Shown here: positions 35,432 through 47,855 of the stretch, piece after piece
How the letters are laid out: each line of letters begins with the position of its first letter
How positions within the stretch are numbered: the stretch's first letter is position 1
Program-made: the position numbers and the translations under genes
Assembly (NCBI GenBank): GCA_026745465.1
Contig: JACYXH010000335.1
Span: 62,001-126,000 of the forward strand
Length of the DNA stretch: 64,000 bases
Source: Lota lota
Taxonomy: Eukaryota; Chordata; Actinopteri; Gadiformes; Lotidae
Direction: 5' to 3'
The notes under the pieces: generated by a model
Database searches by the model: none
The model's input: the letters and a program-made list of their open reading frames with translations, nothing else
What the model was told of the DNA's origin: nothing

Positions 35432-38400
35432 CTAGTACTGTTCTCTTGCATACTTCTTATTTCAGTCCTTTTTCAGGTGCCATCTACTCTACAAACTAAC
35501 ATAGAAATGCATGATAATACTACAGTGGAATAGTGTGCTATGAGTTTTAGATTAAAGTTAATAGCTAATCTCATGTGTGTGTGAGTGGCTGTCCCCATCA
35601 AAACATTGAAACCAAGGAAAATGTATAAACTGCATTTACTCCCTCAATAATTACACTACATAGACATATTATACATTGACATGCTCAGCATGCTGAGCTA
35701 ATTACTCATTTGAAATAGCTAAGCAATACTTGTAATATCATTCAAGATATTAAACCTTTGGATTTCCCAATCCACATACATTGCACTCAACCTTCAAAAG
35801 GACACCTGTGTGAACAACAGACTGAACAAGCTGAGCTCACATACAGGCTGGAAATTAACTGTTGGAGCCACAGAACTGGTTCATACATACTATATATACA
35901 TAGACATGTACTCATACATACACGTACATACTATATATACATAGACATGTACTCATACATACTATATATACGTAGACATGTACTCATACATACACGTACA
36001 TACTATATATACATAGACATGTACTCATACATACACTTACATACTATATATACATAGACATGTACTTATACATACACATACATACTATATATACATAGAC
36101 ATGTATTCATACATACACATACATACTATATATACATAGACATGTTCGCATACATACACATACATACTATATATACATAGACATGTACTCATACATACAC
36201 ATACATACTATATATACATAGACATGTACTCTTACATGCACGTACATAATATATATACACATATGTACACATACATACGTATGTATATGTATACATATAC
36301 ATATGTATACATATACATACGTATACATATACATATGTATACATATACATACGTATACATAGGTACACATACATACGTATACATAGGTACACATACATAC
36401 GTATACATAGGTACACATACATACGTATACATAGGTACACACACACTGTGGTAACCCGGCTCCAGCACATCGCCCCAGGCGGCCCAGGGGCCACCGCTCT
36501 GCCCCAGCAGGGGCCCACATTAGCGCTGGCCCCGTTGCGCTGAAACACCTGGAGGAGGAGGAGGAACGCCAGCAGACACGGGACTCGGAGTGAGTTGTGT
36601 CAAGAGGCTTTTGCAAAACGTGAGTGTGTGTTGCTGAAGAGAGGACGCACCCCGACGATCACGGAACAAGCCTTTGAAGGATGTGTACGCTGCTTGAGGA
36701 CGTTTCCCCCCTGCGCTAGACGGGAGCTGCCCTGGGGGGATCGACTACTGGCTGTCTAGCCCCCCCTACGTTGGGTTGGATTAACTCCTCAGAGACGGAG
36801 TGAAGCTTCACCACCGAGTGACTTTTGTGTTTATGTTGCGTACCACCGGAGGAGACCGGTGTACGGGAACTTTACCGGAGGTTTCTCCGTGGAGGCGGAG
36901 CCTAAACCTTTTTCTTTGTTCTGTTTGGCAGAGCCCAGGGCTTGTTACGTTTCTGTTTAGAAAATTACCACTTAGGCTTAAAGAGACCTTTGACTTGTGG
37001 AAGGCAGGCCACACGTGGAGCTGGGTTACCACAATACATCAACAACAATGTTATGAATATATCAACAACAATGTTATGAATATATCAACAACAATGTTAT
37101 GAATATATCAACAACAATGTTATGAATATATCAACAAAAATGTTATGAATACATCAACAACAATGTTATAAATATATCAACAACAATGTTATGAATATAT
37201 CAACAACAATGTTATGAATACATCAACAACAATGTTATGAATACATTAACAACAATGTTATGAATACATCAACAACAATGTTATGAATACATCAACAACA
37301 ATGTTATGAATACATCAACAACAATGTTATGAATATATCAACAACAATGTTATGAATACATCATCAACAATGTTATGAATACATCAACAACAATGTTCTG
37401 AATACATCAACAACAACGTTATAAATATATCAACAACAATGTTATGAATACATCAACAACAATGTTATGAATATATCAACAACATTGTTATGAATACATA
37501 AAGAACAAACATCTCTCATTGGATCCAGATCTTACCAACAACAAGCAGCTCTGCGGTGTGATTGGCCGAGCCAGCGCTGTTGGTCGCCATGCAGCAGACC
37601 GTGTTCACACCATACTTCACACCTCTGACGAAGAGGAACCCCATCTCCACCCAGGCCGCAGGCTTTGATTGGCTGTCTGTGCTGTCCCTCTCCAGGGGCC
37701 TGCCGTTGTGTAGCCACTCGACGGTGGGCTCCGGCGTGCCGCCGGCATCGCAGGAGAATTGGGCCGTGTGGCCCACGGGCAAAGCCTTGGTAGAGGAGTA
37801 GAACTCTGTGATGCTGGGGGCCTCCTCCCTCATGAGCATCACTGAACCAGAAGAAACCAGGACGAGATGAGTGATAACCAGAGCTTATAATCACTACTGT
37901 TATTATTGTAATTATATTCAGGATGATATGATTTAGACTCACTGAGCCACATTATGAGAATACTCAGCAGTATGACGATCAGAATGACACTGATGACCGA
38001 CTTTCGACCTGTTCAGGAGTAAGACACACACACACACACACACACACACATGCACACACGCATTGTAATATACACAGATATATTCGTACTCCATGGCTAT
38101 CATTCACAGTCTCCCTACGGTCTGCAGAATCCCTCCCCATCTACAAGAAACATCTGATGACCTCTAATGAGAACACCTCAAAAACTGATTAATGGTACTA
38201 GCCTTGCATATTTATTATTCCTGTATTATACACATACACACTTATAGAGTAATACATACAGTAATATATACAGTAATACATACATACATACACGTACAGT
38301 AATACAGTAACATATACAGTCAAACATCCCCGGCACGCACAGAAAATATTATATATCTAATTATATTTAAAGATATGTTCATATTAATTACAAACATTAT

Positions 38401-39075
38401 GTAATTGTGTTAAATCCATAAGTCCACTTGATATCACTTCAGTTATATCAGTAGCCTTTATTAAAAGACAAAAATGTGGATTAAAAAAACATTGCACTAC
38501 CACTAATAATAAGTAATGAAAATACTAAACTTGTGTTCTGCTCCCTAAAGCTACTTTGCTACTCTTGTTCCACGTATATTACGAACATATTTCATGACAT
38601 ACACAACTACTTGAGAAGCCTAGTAATAGTCCGTAACTCATGGCCGTAATCACTAGAACATACACATGTTGTTATTTAGGAGAATAAATCTGTCTATGTG
38701 TGTTGTTTGTCTAGAACATACACATGTTGTTATTTAGGAGAGTAAATCTGTCTGTGTGTGTTGTTTGTCTAGAACATACACATGTTGTTATTTAGGAGAA
38801 TAAATCTGTCTATGCGGTCGCTGGTTCATCAGGTTGGTCACTTTGGCTAAAAACGTTTGCTAAATGTAAATCTTAAATGTATGGAGATGAAAACATCTTT
38901 CTTTACTGGATTATTTCTTTTAAATTCTCTAAAAAGGGCACCTACCAAATCTTGTCTTCCAGGTCTCCTCCTGGTCGAAAGACGTGTCCTCAGGTTCCTC
39001 AGTGGGTCCAGGGTCCAAAGACGTGTCCTCAGGTTCCTCAGTGAGTCCAAGGTCCAGTTCAGAGATGAGGTCCAT
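34810..39075 (-). CDS. Membrane-anchored Ig-B30.2 protein, four coding exons, 350 residues
   Basis: The exons are 39075-38946, 38008-37943, 37841-37536 and 35360-34810. They join through phase-1 introns with GT-AG ends (donors gtaggt, gtgagt, gtaaga; acceptors aacag, ttcag, atcag). The total is 1053 nt, a whole number of codons ending in a stop. Residues 1-43 are acidic with a repeated TEEPEDTS. Residues 44-65 read GRKSVISVILIVILLSILIM, a single membrane helix preceded by RK, so the N-terminus is probably cytosolic. Residues 66-167 are an I-set Ig domain (Cys 96, Trp 108, Cys 149, then MATNSAG). Residues 168-350 are PRY-SPRY (LTLDPNTAN, CYWEVE, LDRPAGTLSFYRV). An in-frame TGA precedes the ATG. 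No signal peptide is seen. The B30.2 exon, its upstream intron and 3' UTR match those of the NLR gene on the other strand. An NLR-type leader lies upstream at 40.4 kb. The ligand is unknown. It resembles a rearranged butyrophilin-like receptor (Ig, membrane helix, B30.2) in a different order. Confidence 0.72.
35885..36440. repeat. tatatacatagacatgtactc minisatellite
   Basis: Intron 3 of the minus-strand gene. Units combine actatatatacatagacatg, tactcatacatacacgtac and variants, changing to catacgtatacataggtaca at the right end. The reverse complement fills the NLR gene's last intron at 57665-58490, so both B30.2 exons carry the same intronic repeat. Confidence 0.92.
36447..37033. mobile_element. 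587-bp element with 17-bp terminal inverted repeats
   Basis: It starts tgtggtaacccggctcc and ends ggagctgggttaccaca, inverted repeats with one mismatch, and has TG...CA ends. Internal sequence is GC-rich on the left, with no coding frame recognised. It could be a solo LTR or a short non-autonomous DNA element. No target-site duplication is clear because both flanks are repeats. Confidence 0.55.
37034..37505. repeat. 23-bp minisatellite, about 20 copies
   Basis: Unit atcaacaacaatgttatgaa plus tac or tat. It fills the intron right up to the Ig exon's donor. Confidence 0.95.
38645..38815. repeat. 58-bp repeat, 3 copies
   Basis: Unit tctagaacatacacatgttg, ttatttaggagaataaatct, gtctatgtgtgttgtttg. 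Lies in the first coding intron of the minus-strand gene. Confidence 0.9.
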
Positions 39076-39334
39076 GGTTCCTCTCTGTCAGCTTCCACTG
39101 CTTCTGCTCTCAGGCTTCAGCTCTGCTATATCAGATGGAAAAACGATGTCACGTGTTTGAATTCTGACCAATCATCAGCTTGCAATCTGAACCATCACTG
39201 TCAGGATATGTTTTTCTTGTACTCTTCAGACGGCACCATTTTACACACACACTCATGCGCACACATATACACACACACCACATTATATTTTATATCGTTT
39301 TAAGATACATATACACATGTAGAGGCAGAATAAA

Positions 39335-39520
39335 GCAGATAGCGTCATGTCTAGGAGTGGTCAAGCTGAATTCTAGAAGGTAGTGGACATGTCTAGGAGT
39401 GGTCAAGCTGTATACTAGAAGGTAGTGGACATGTCTAGGAGTGGTCAAGCTGTATACTAGAAGGTAGTGGACATGTCTAGGAGTGGTCAAGCTCTATACT
39501 AGAATATAGTGGACATGTCT
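39335..39520. repeat. 44-bp repeat, about 4 copies
   Basis: Unit gtggtcaagctgtatactag, aaggtagtggacatgtctag, gagt. It lies between the leader and the first coding exon. Confidence 0.9.
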
Positions 39521-39526
39521 AGGATA

Positions 39527-39985
39527 TTCCATACAGTCTACACACTATGATGTGATGTAAACACCATATAGTCTACACACTATGATGTGATGTAAACACC
39601 ATATAGTCTACACACTATGATGTGATGTAAACACCATATAGTCTACACACTATGATGTGATGTAAACACCATATAGTCTACACACTATGATGTGATGTAA
39701 ACACCATATAGTCTACACACTATGATGTGATGTAAACACCATATAGTCTACACACTATGATGTGATGTAAACACCATATAGTCTACAGACTATGATGTGA
39801 TGTAAACACCATATAGTCTACACACTATGATGTGATGTAAACACCATATAGTCTACACACTATGATGTGATGTAAACACCATATAGTCTACACACTATGT
39901 GATGTAAACACCATATAGTCTACACACTATGATGTGATGTAAACACCATATAGTCTACACACTATGATGTGATGTAAACACTGTG
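39527..39985. repeat. 35-bp minisatellite, about 13 copies
   Basis: Unit tgtaaacaccatatagtcta, cacactatgatgtga, very uniform. A 42-bp direct repeat containing ctgtctggaccagagctcta follows at 40010-40085. Confidence 0.95.
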
Positions 39986-40361
39986 CCAATACTCTAACTA
40001 ACAAACAAAAAACCACTGTCTGGACCAGAGCTCTACTGGTAACAAACCACTGTCTGGACCAGAGCTCTACTGGTAACAAACCACTGTTACCAGCGAACCA
40101 TTGGTGTAAAGACTATCTGTTCTGCTAACGTCATCATAGACATGACTTCCTTATTTTCATTTTGAGTAGGATCAAGACAAATTAATCACTTAAAAATCAA
40201 ACGCAACGTTCATGTTTAATTAAACATTAAACTAACATATTTCTCTAAAGTAAACTGTCCAAAAGTGTTAAGCGTTACACTGACACATTTCCCAAGATGA
40301 GATCATTATAATATACCAACAACCTAAAGACACGTCAAACTGTAGTAAACTGTAGGCCTAC

Positions 40362-40640
40362 CTTATATTTTCTGTGATCAAAATGTGTTCCTCCCCACAA
40401 AGTGTAAATTTATAAAAGTATAAATGCAGGGGAAGAAAAACAAGTAAAGCAGGGAAAAGGTGTTAAAAGTGGATCTAGAGAAAGATTGAGCTAAGGGCTC
40501 CTCACTTAGAAAGACTGAAGTTCAAATGAGGAAGTAGACTTGACCACTGAGCAAGCTGACAGTACTTTTTTATCTGGGAGACCTCCTAGGAACCGCACCC
40601 TCTCTGTGATAGCCAGATAGGGGCTGTGGTATGTGGTTGT
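40362..40640 (-). promoter_or_regulatory. NLR-type promoter and leader exon, copy B
   Basis: On the minus strand it has ggctatcacagagagg, then cttcctcatttgaacttcag, ctctagatccacttttaac and a donor: aatataag then gtaggcc at 40362/40361. It matches copies A, C and D and is correctly placed to lead the minus-strand TM-Ig-B30.2 gene, whose first coding exon starts 1.3 kb downstream. A TATA-like agataaaaaagtac lies near 40567. The leader appears untranslated. Confidence 0.65.
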
Positions 40641-40722
40641 TGGGTCGGTTGCAGTATGACTCGCATCCTAGGAAGAAAGCGATGTTGTCAGAATAGCATG
40701 AGTTCTCAGGGCAAGCGAAGGC

Positions 40723-40866
<144 letters not shown>

Positions 40867-41829
40867 AATATACACAGTGGTGTAGTGGTGCCTGGATTAG
40901 TGGGTATACTCTTCATTTTTTAAGCAGCCAGTCCAGCAAAGGAGAAGCGCCCTGTGTTATAAACACTGACATGTAAGACTACTCTTGCATATTTAGTTCA
41001 CCTAAAAATGGGCCTGTAGTATGTTCACATTGTCACTTAACTATTCCCTCACCTTGTAAGTAGTCTATGGGCCAGTAGTTTATTTTGTCAACTGTCTCTT
41101 GCAACAGATAGCGTAGGCCAGAGTGTGGCACCATTATAAATTTAACTTTTGTCAAGGGGCAGTTTGCAAATGTTACTGGTCCTACACAGGCCTAATGCAC
41201 GAATAGAAGATTTATTAAAGATGAGACAAACATGGTGTTTCAGTCAGATTTGTTTCAAATATCATCATCATTCAAAAAATTCAACAACGTATTCAAAACA
41301 ATATGTTCAAAAATAACAGTATTTAGTTAACAATGAACACAAATATGTAAATTGTACAACATATTCATGAAAAGCACAATGATACACTCTCTGGGTTGAT
41401 ATTACGGACACCATTGGAAAACAGCGGTTGGAGCTGCTTTATGTCAAGCTGCAGCTCTATCAGACTAGAGCACACGAGAAGGCTCTAAAATGATTTAATA
41501 GCCAACGTAACTGTACGGTCCAATATGGAAAGATAAACACTACATTCAGTCATTCATACTGAATAGAATAGTCAGTCTGAATCAGGTTTAGTTTTTTATC
41601 ATGTGACCCCAGAGGGGCTCCGTATATTTCGGTCACTGTTTACGTGAAGATAACCTCTTTATTTTTTATTTATTTTTTGAGAACATTTGCATTTATTCAC
41701 ATGCGTTTGGATTAGCTACTCATGTGCTGGACTACATGGCTATTGCAGGACACTACTGAATGATGCGCATCAGAGGGGATTTTAGTGTTTAGGGTATGAC
41801 TATCCCTGCACTACACCACTGGTTATAGG

Positions 41830-42192
41830 AACAAACAAATAATGAAGAATCAAGCTGTTGAGAACTCTTTTATTAAACCTTCATTACCCTTTATAATTAG
41901 GCTTATATAGTTATAGGAACCAACGAATAATAAAGAATAAAGCTGTTGAGAACTCTTCTATTAAACCTTCATTACCCTTTATAATTAGGCTTATATAGTT
42001 ATAGGAACCAAGGAATAATAAAGAATAAAGCTGTTGAGAACTCTTCTATTAAACCTTCATTACCCTTTATAATTAGGCTTATATAGTTATAGGAACCAAC
42101 GAATAATAAAGAATAAAGCTGTTGAGAATTCTTCTATTAAACCTTCATTACCCTTTATAATTAGGCTTATATAGTTATAGGAACCAACGAAT
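41830..42192. repeat. 88-bp minisatellite, about 4 copies
   Basis: Same unit as at 6045. It is interrupted at 42193. Confidence 0.93.
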
Positions 42193-42511
42193 TGTTACGT
42201 TGTCTGTTACGCTGACAGGACGAGAACCCAAATGCGGACACTACGAGGCGGAGATGTGATATATTCCAAAAAAGATTTATTTTACAAAAGAACAGGTTAG
42301 GGGTAGACAGGGAGAGAATAACGATATCTGTTTACTGGAACGAAGTAACTAACACGAGGTGGCTAAACAACGATCTGGCACCGGCTGCTAGGAAGACTGG
42401 TGATTAAGTAGAGTGCGGTGATTGTTTAATTGAAGGCTGGTGTGGAAAGCAGAGTGCACGAGGTGGAATAGCAGCCGGCGCCCCTAGGTAGTGGAAGAGG
42501 GTGTCATGACA
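42193..42511. mobile_element. Unclassified 0.32-kb insertion inside the minisatellite
   Basis: The 88-bp unit breaks after gaaccaacga and resumes at cttcattaccc. The intervening DNA starts ttgttacgttgtctgttacg and ends gggtgtcatgacac. It contains a dacccaaatgcggacac-like block (acccaaatgcggacac) and aagatttattttac, which recall the ends of fish retroelements. It is not classified. Confidence 0.5.
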
Positions 42512-42840
42512 CTTCATTACCCTTTATAATTAGGCTTATATAGTTATAGGAACCAACGCATAATAAAGAATAAAGCTGTTGAGAACTCTTCTACTAAACC
42601 TTCATTACCCTTTATAATTAGGCTTATATAGTTATAGGAACCAACGAATAATAAAGAATAAAGCTGTTGAGAACTCTTCTATTAAACCTTCATTACCCTT
42701 TATAATTAGGCTTATATAGTTATAGGAACCAACGAATAATAAAGAATAAAGCTGTTGAGAACTCTTCTATTAAACCTTCATTACCTTTTATAATTAGGCT
42801 TATATAGTTATAGGAACCAACGAATAATAAAGAATAAAGC
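42512..42840. repeat. 88-bp minisatellite, continued
   Basis: About four more copies up to a shared flank (gatccaacattcaacaaaag). From 42841 to 43028 the sequence gcacgcgcacagtgcacaca, also found at 48331-48350, precedes a (TG)n tract, as in copy D of the leader. Confidence 0.92.
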
Positions 42841-43027
42841 TCCAGACCCGATCCAACATTCAACAAAAGAAGAAGAGAGAACAGATCTGTTTATGGCCGC
42901 TACGCTCGCTGCAGGAACGCGCCCCGGCGTGCACGCGCACAGTGCACACACGAGCAGCAGAGCTATGAGAGCAGCAGACAGCCGATTCAGTCAGAGTAGG
43001 TAGTAGAGGAAGCAGCGCTCCGGGTTT

Positions 43028-43197
<170 letters not shown>

Positions 43198-43471
43198 CGG
43201 TAAAGTGACATTTGATGGTCATATTTTGTATAGCTGCATTTTAAAAAGAGACTACTATATGTTCTGTATTGTGTATTATGTATAGTTCGTATGTATTTTA
43301 TCTATTGTTTCTTATTTAAATTATTATATTTTCATATTTATTTTTCTTTCTTGTTGTAGTTGACAAACTGCACTCAAAACACTTAAAATTCTGCTGAGAG
43401 TGTGTGCAGTATGAATATATGTGTGTACAATACTCTCTGTGTGTGCGTGTGTGTGTATGTTAAATAAAATA

Positions 43472-43620
43472 AATAAACATTGCTTATTAGTTAAATAAGT
43501 CACTTCTCTTCCAAGGCGCGGGCATCAACCAGTAGAAACAGAGTGAAGCATTTGAGCCACTGCAGCAGTCAGAGTGGCCATGTTGAGTCAAACTACACAA
43601 TGTTAGACGCTGTGGAGACA
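43472..43620 (+). repeat. 145-bp direct repeat, copy 1
   Basis: The sequence ttagttaaataagtcacttc to tgttagacgct recurs at 45445-45590 with few changes. It contains cttctcttccaaggcgc and ccactgcagcagtcagagtg. It marks a tandem duplication that also carries leader copy C between the two copies. Confidence 0.85.
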
Positions 43621-43659
43621 ATGTTGGTGGTTTCCTCTTAACAAGTTAACACCACAGAC

Positions 43660-43710
<51 letters not shown>

Positions 43711-43979
43711 AGGAACAATGAGTAAAAACCACTGCGCTAGCTGGCAGGGGAGGACAGGAAGTCTTGTTCAGGAAACAAAAGTTACGCTTCACAACTCAAA
43801 TCAAAGTCACAGGAAGTGGAGGCCCTTCTCTCTTTATGGAGACAAAGAAAAACACATTTTAAACTATATAGTCTGACAGAAACATTATAAGGTGAGTCCA
43901 AAGAATAAAAAAAATAATGTGATTATATTTTTACTTACATGTTTTCTTGGAAAGGCATGTGCTAACACTTCCTGGTCTG

Positions 43980-44435
43980 AATTATGTTTGGGTGGTGTAT
44001 CCAACTGACTATGTTTGGGTGGTGTATCCAACTGACTATGTTTGGGTGGTGTCACCAACCCATGTATGTTTGGGTGGTGTCACCAACCCATGTATGTTTG
44101 GGTGGTGTCACCAACCCATGTATGTTTGGGTGGTGTCTCCAACTGACTATGTTTGGGTGGTGTCTCCAACTGACTATGTTTGGGTGGTGTCTCCAACTGA
44201 CTATGTTTGGGTGGTGTCTCCAACTGACTGTATGTTTGGGTGGTGTCTCCAACTGACTAGGTTTGGGTGGGGTCTCCTAGTGACTGTATGTTTGGGTGGT
44301 GTCTCCAACTGACTATGTTTGGGTGGTGTCTCCAACTGACTGTATGTTTGGGTGGTGTCTCCAACTGACTATGTTTGGGTGGGGTCTCCAACTGACTATG
44401 TTTGGGTAGTGTCTCAAACTGACAACGTTTGGGTG
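43980..44435. repeat. 27-31 bp minisatellite, about 16 copies
   Basis: Unit tatgtttgggtggtgtctcc plus aactgac. Followed by (TG)n at 44448-44482. A further (TG)n lies at 43660-43707. Confidence 0.93.
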
Positions 44436-44442
44436 ATGTATC

Positions 44443-44487
<45 letters not shown>

Positions 44488-44559
44488 TTTTGTATGTGCT
44501 TGTGTCAGTGTGTGCACATGCTTGTGTGTCTGAAGTCTTCAAAACCTTTCCCTGTAAAC

Positions 44560-44830
44560 ACGTGACGAGAGATGATGGTTAACATCGCTTCCTCTCTGAG
44601 ACGTTAAAGTCTACTTCCTCATTTGAACTTCAGTCTTACGCAGTGAGCAGCCATGAAGATCAATCTTTCTCTAGATCCACTTTTAATCTATTGATAATTA
44701 CTATATTTTACCATTTACATTTCCCTGATTGACTTGTGTTAGGAACACTTTAACCTCCTATTCTTCATTTATACTTTTATAACTTTATACCGTATGGGGC
44801 AGAGCACATTTTAATCACGGAATAGATAAG
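44560..44830 (+). promoter_or_regulatory. NLR-type leader exon, copy C
   Basis: It has cttcctcatttgaacttcag, ctctagatccacttttaatc, cacattttaatcacgg and a donor: agataag then gtaagcc at 44830/44831. It lies 5.5 kb upstream of the NLR start codon in the same direction, so it could act as an alternative first exon. The two CCAAT boxes of copies A and D are not evident here. From 44831 to 45240 no gene is seen. Confidence 0.6.
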
Positions 44831-45242
44831 GTAAGCCTACAGTTTACTACAGTTTATATTGTCTTTAGGTTATTGGTATATTATAATGATCTCATCTTGG
44901 GAAATGTGTCTGTGTAACACTTATCAGTTAAAGACAATTCACTTTCGAGAAATACAATGTTAGTTTAATGTTTCAGTATTGTGTTTTTCAAATTATATAA
45001 TAGTATAATATTATATATTTTTACAAATATGTACACGAACCAAAATCACTATTAAAGCTGCACAACATAACTTTGGCGATAAACAAGGAGTATAGGAGAT
45101 AACGGTGAGAAAGAAAAGACAACTTCATGCACTGTTGTAATCTTCATTCAGATTATGTCCTGTTTGCAGAGAACATTAAGAATTTAGATTAGATTAGATT
45201 CCTTGATAGGTTATGTGCAGGTTTGACACAATTATGAACAAA

Positions 45243-45373
45243 GTCAGTAGTTAGAAGACAGAGAGAGACAGAGAGAGACAGAGACACACAGAGACAGAGA
45301 GAGAGAGACATAGAGAGAGACAGAGAGAGAGAGACACAAAGAGACAGAGAGAGAGAGAGATGCAGAGAGAGAG

Positions 45374-45436
<63 letters not shown>

Positions 45437-45440
45437 GTGG
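45243..45440. repeat. GA-rich tract followed by (TG)n
   Basis: gacagagagagacagag units, then TG to 45440. A second copy of the 145-bp direct repeat follows to 45590. Confidence 0.95.
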
Positions 45441-45582
45441 AAACAAATAAACAGTGCTAATTAGTTAAATAAGTCGCTTCTCTTCCAAGGCGCAGGCATC
45501 AACCAGTAGAAAAAGAGTGAAGCATTTGAGCCACTGCAGCAGTCAGAGTGGCCATGTTGAGTCAAACAATACAATGTTAGAT

Positions 45583-46131
45583 GCTAGAGGAGGATTCTAC
45601 ATGGAGGTGTTCAGTAGTGTGTGAGCAGACAGAGCTCAGACAGCTAGAGGAGGATTCTACGTGGAGGTGTTCAGTAGTGTGTGAGCAGACAGAGCTCAGA
45701 CAGCTAGAGGAGGATTCTACATGGAGGTGTTCAGTAGTGTGTGAGCAGACAGAGCTCAGACAGCTAGAGGAGGATTCTACATGGAGGTGTTCAGTAGTGT
45801 GTGAGCAGACAGAGCTCAGACAGCTAGAGGAGGATTCTACATGGAGGTGTTCAGTAGTGTGTGACCAGACAGAGCTCAGACAGCTAGAGGAGGATTCTAC
45901 ATGGAGGTGTTCAGTAGTGTGTGAGCAGACAGAGCTCAGACAGCTAGAGGAGGATTCTACATGGAGGTGTTCAGTAGTGTGTGAGCAGACAGAGCTCAGA
46001 CAGCTAGAGGAGGATTCTACATGGAGGTGTTCAGTAGTGTGTGAGCAGACAGAGCTCAGACAGCTAGAGGAGGATTCTACATGGAGGTGTTCAGTAGTGT
46101 GTGAGCAGACAGAGCTCAGACAGCTAGAAGA
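45583..46131. repeat. 60-bp minisatellite, 9 copies
   Basis: Unit ctagaggaggattctacatg, gaggtgttcagtagtgtgtg, agcagacagagctcagacag. Because 60 is a multiple of three, frames stay open for over 190 codons on both strands. I do not treat them as genes. The region 46132-46850 shows no gene. Confidence 0.96.
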
Positions 46132-46894
46132 GGTGTTCCTGTTCCTGTTCATTCCACTGTAAAGTAAGAGCTGCATCAGTGATGTGTCTACATGCTGTTT
46201 GAACTATGAAGTGTCTCTTTGTTTTTTTCTGAGCTTGTAGATATCAGAGCTCTCTGCCTATCGTTCATATTTTAATAAAAGGATCATTCTTCATTACTGA
46301 GTGAAGTCATGGAACGGCAGCCTATAAGTGGTTAGTCTTCATCACTGAGTAGATCCCAACAAACCACGTTTGAAAAAGAGTTTGTTTGTGTGGGACAATG
46401 TGGGACACGTTACCAATGTGGAGAGGTAGTCTACAAATGTGTCTTTCTACCTTAAGAAATAAACATTCTCACATGTCGCTTCACATCGTATTTCCCCAGT
46501 GGGACGTTGAAAAAGACTAAATGTGAGAATCGCCTTGCACCGGCTTTACCCAGTTCTAAGGAGTTTCACGGTGTTTGTTGAAAGTGCATTTCATTTTCTT
46601 TGTGGTAGTTTCCAACATATTCCGCCTAAATCTGCACAGCTTGTGACTTTGTGGTGACTCCATGTTCCACGTTGGGTGGAGCTTTGTGGTGACTCCATGT
46701 TCTGCGTTGGGTGGAGCGTAGCAGGCAGCAAAGACGGTGACAGGTTCACCTGCACTCGACACACATGTGTGCTCAGTTTGATTGACAGCAAACACACCCC
46801 CTTGATGACAGCCCTCCCTGCCTTCTTCACAGCCATTGGCTAAAATCCAGATTTTAGAAAAGTGTCTGTCCTGCAGTGATTTGACTTTTTAAAC

Positions 46895-47160
46895 CTAGAG
46901 CCAATCAAAATGCGGGAAATCCTCTGAATATGTTGGAGGCGGGACAAGGGATATAAATGCTGTGCAGTCCTGCATCTAGAGGACACCTGACACCTTACAG
47001 TGATGTCATGGAAAGGCAGCCTATAAGAGGTTAGTCTGAGAGGAGTATAAACTGGGAGGGGAACTGGACCAACTGGTTGGTTCACAACATCATTTCCTTG
47101 TTATAAGTCAGACGGTTTGTTGTGGCTCACTTCATTACAGCAGGAAGAAGACTAAGGTAC
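46895..47160 (+). promoter_or_regulatory. Compact promoter candidate: CCAAT, kappaB-like, TATA
   Basis: agccaatcaaaatgcgggaa at about 46898 holds a CCAAT box, gggaaatcc at 46914-46922 resembles an NF-kappaB half-palindrome, and TATAAA lies at 46952-46957. The spacing suits a TATA promoter starting near 46980. An exon could end at gaagaagactaag then gtactt near 47156. A similar block tcatggaacggcagcctata lies at 46311. The downstream coding exon is not identified. It may feed the NLR gene. Confidence 0.4.
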
Positions 47161-47354
47161 TTAGTACTAAACTCTGATCCGCGATATTTCATAAATATGT
47201 ATAACTTTGAATCTTATGAATAGGTTAATGGTTCGTTTTCTGTAAACACACATGGTTAAAAACGTTTATAAATATACGTAAGCATTACTATTTGTCAAAA
47301 TTACTATATAATAATTTAGCCTATTCTTTATCCAAAGTGACTGACAGTGAATTC

Positions 47355-47855
47355 AGATGCAGGTCAAGGAGCAGGAAGGGGTTAGATTGTACAGAGACAG
47401 GTCATTAAGGAGCAGGTAGGGGTTAGACAGTACAGAGACAGGTCATTAAGGAGCAGGTAGGGGTTAGACAGTACAGAGACAGGTCATTAAGGAGCAGGTA
47501 GGGGTTAGACAGTACAGAGACAGGTCATTAAGGAGCAGGTAGGGGTTAGACAGTACAGAGACAGGTCATTAAGGAGCTGGGAGGGGTTAGACAGTACAGA
47601 GACAGGTCATTAAGGAGCAGGTAGGGGTTAGACAGTACAGAGACAGGTCATTAAGGAGCAGGTAGGGGTTAGACAGTACAGAGACAGGTCATTAAGGAGC
47701 AGGTAGGGGTTAGACAGTACAGAGACAGGTCACTAAGGAGCAGGTAGGAGTTAGACAGTACAGAGACAGGTCATTAAGGAGCAGGTAGGGGTTAGACAGT
47801 ACAGAGACAGGTCATTAAGGAACAGGTATGGGTTAGACAGTACAGAGACAGGATT
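47355..47855. repeat. 41-bp minisatellite, about 12 copies
   Basis: Unit aggtcattaaggagcaggta, ggggttagacagtacagaga, c, period 41. From 47856 to 48160 the sequence is AT-rich with repeated aatgtggcattaaat and its reverse complement, possibly a small MITE. Confidence 0.95.

Noticed and set aside
38847-39098. Frame starting MEADREEPW over the first coding exon of the Ig-B30.2 gene
   Set aside because: It reads the same exon in another frame and does not join the membrane-helix exon in phase. The MDLISELDL frame joins correctly and has an upstream stop.
45577-46176. Open frames of 193 and 199 codons on opposite strands
   Set aside because: They result from a 60-bp tandem repeat without stops in those frames. 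Both strands are open at once and no protein signal, splice support or unique part exists.
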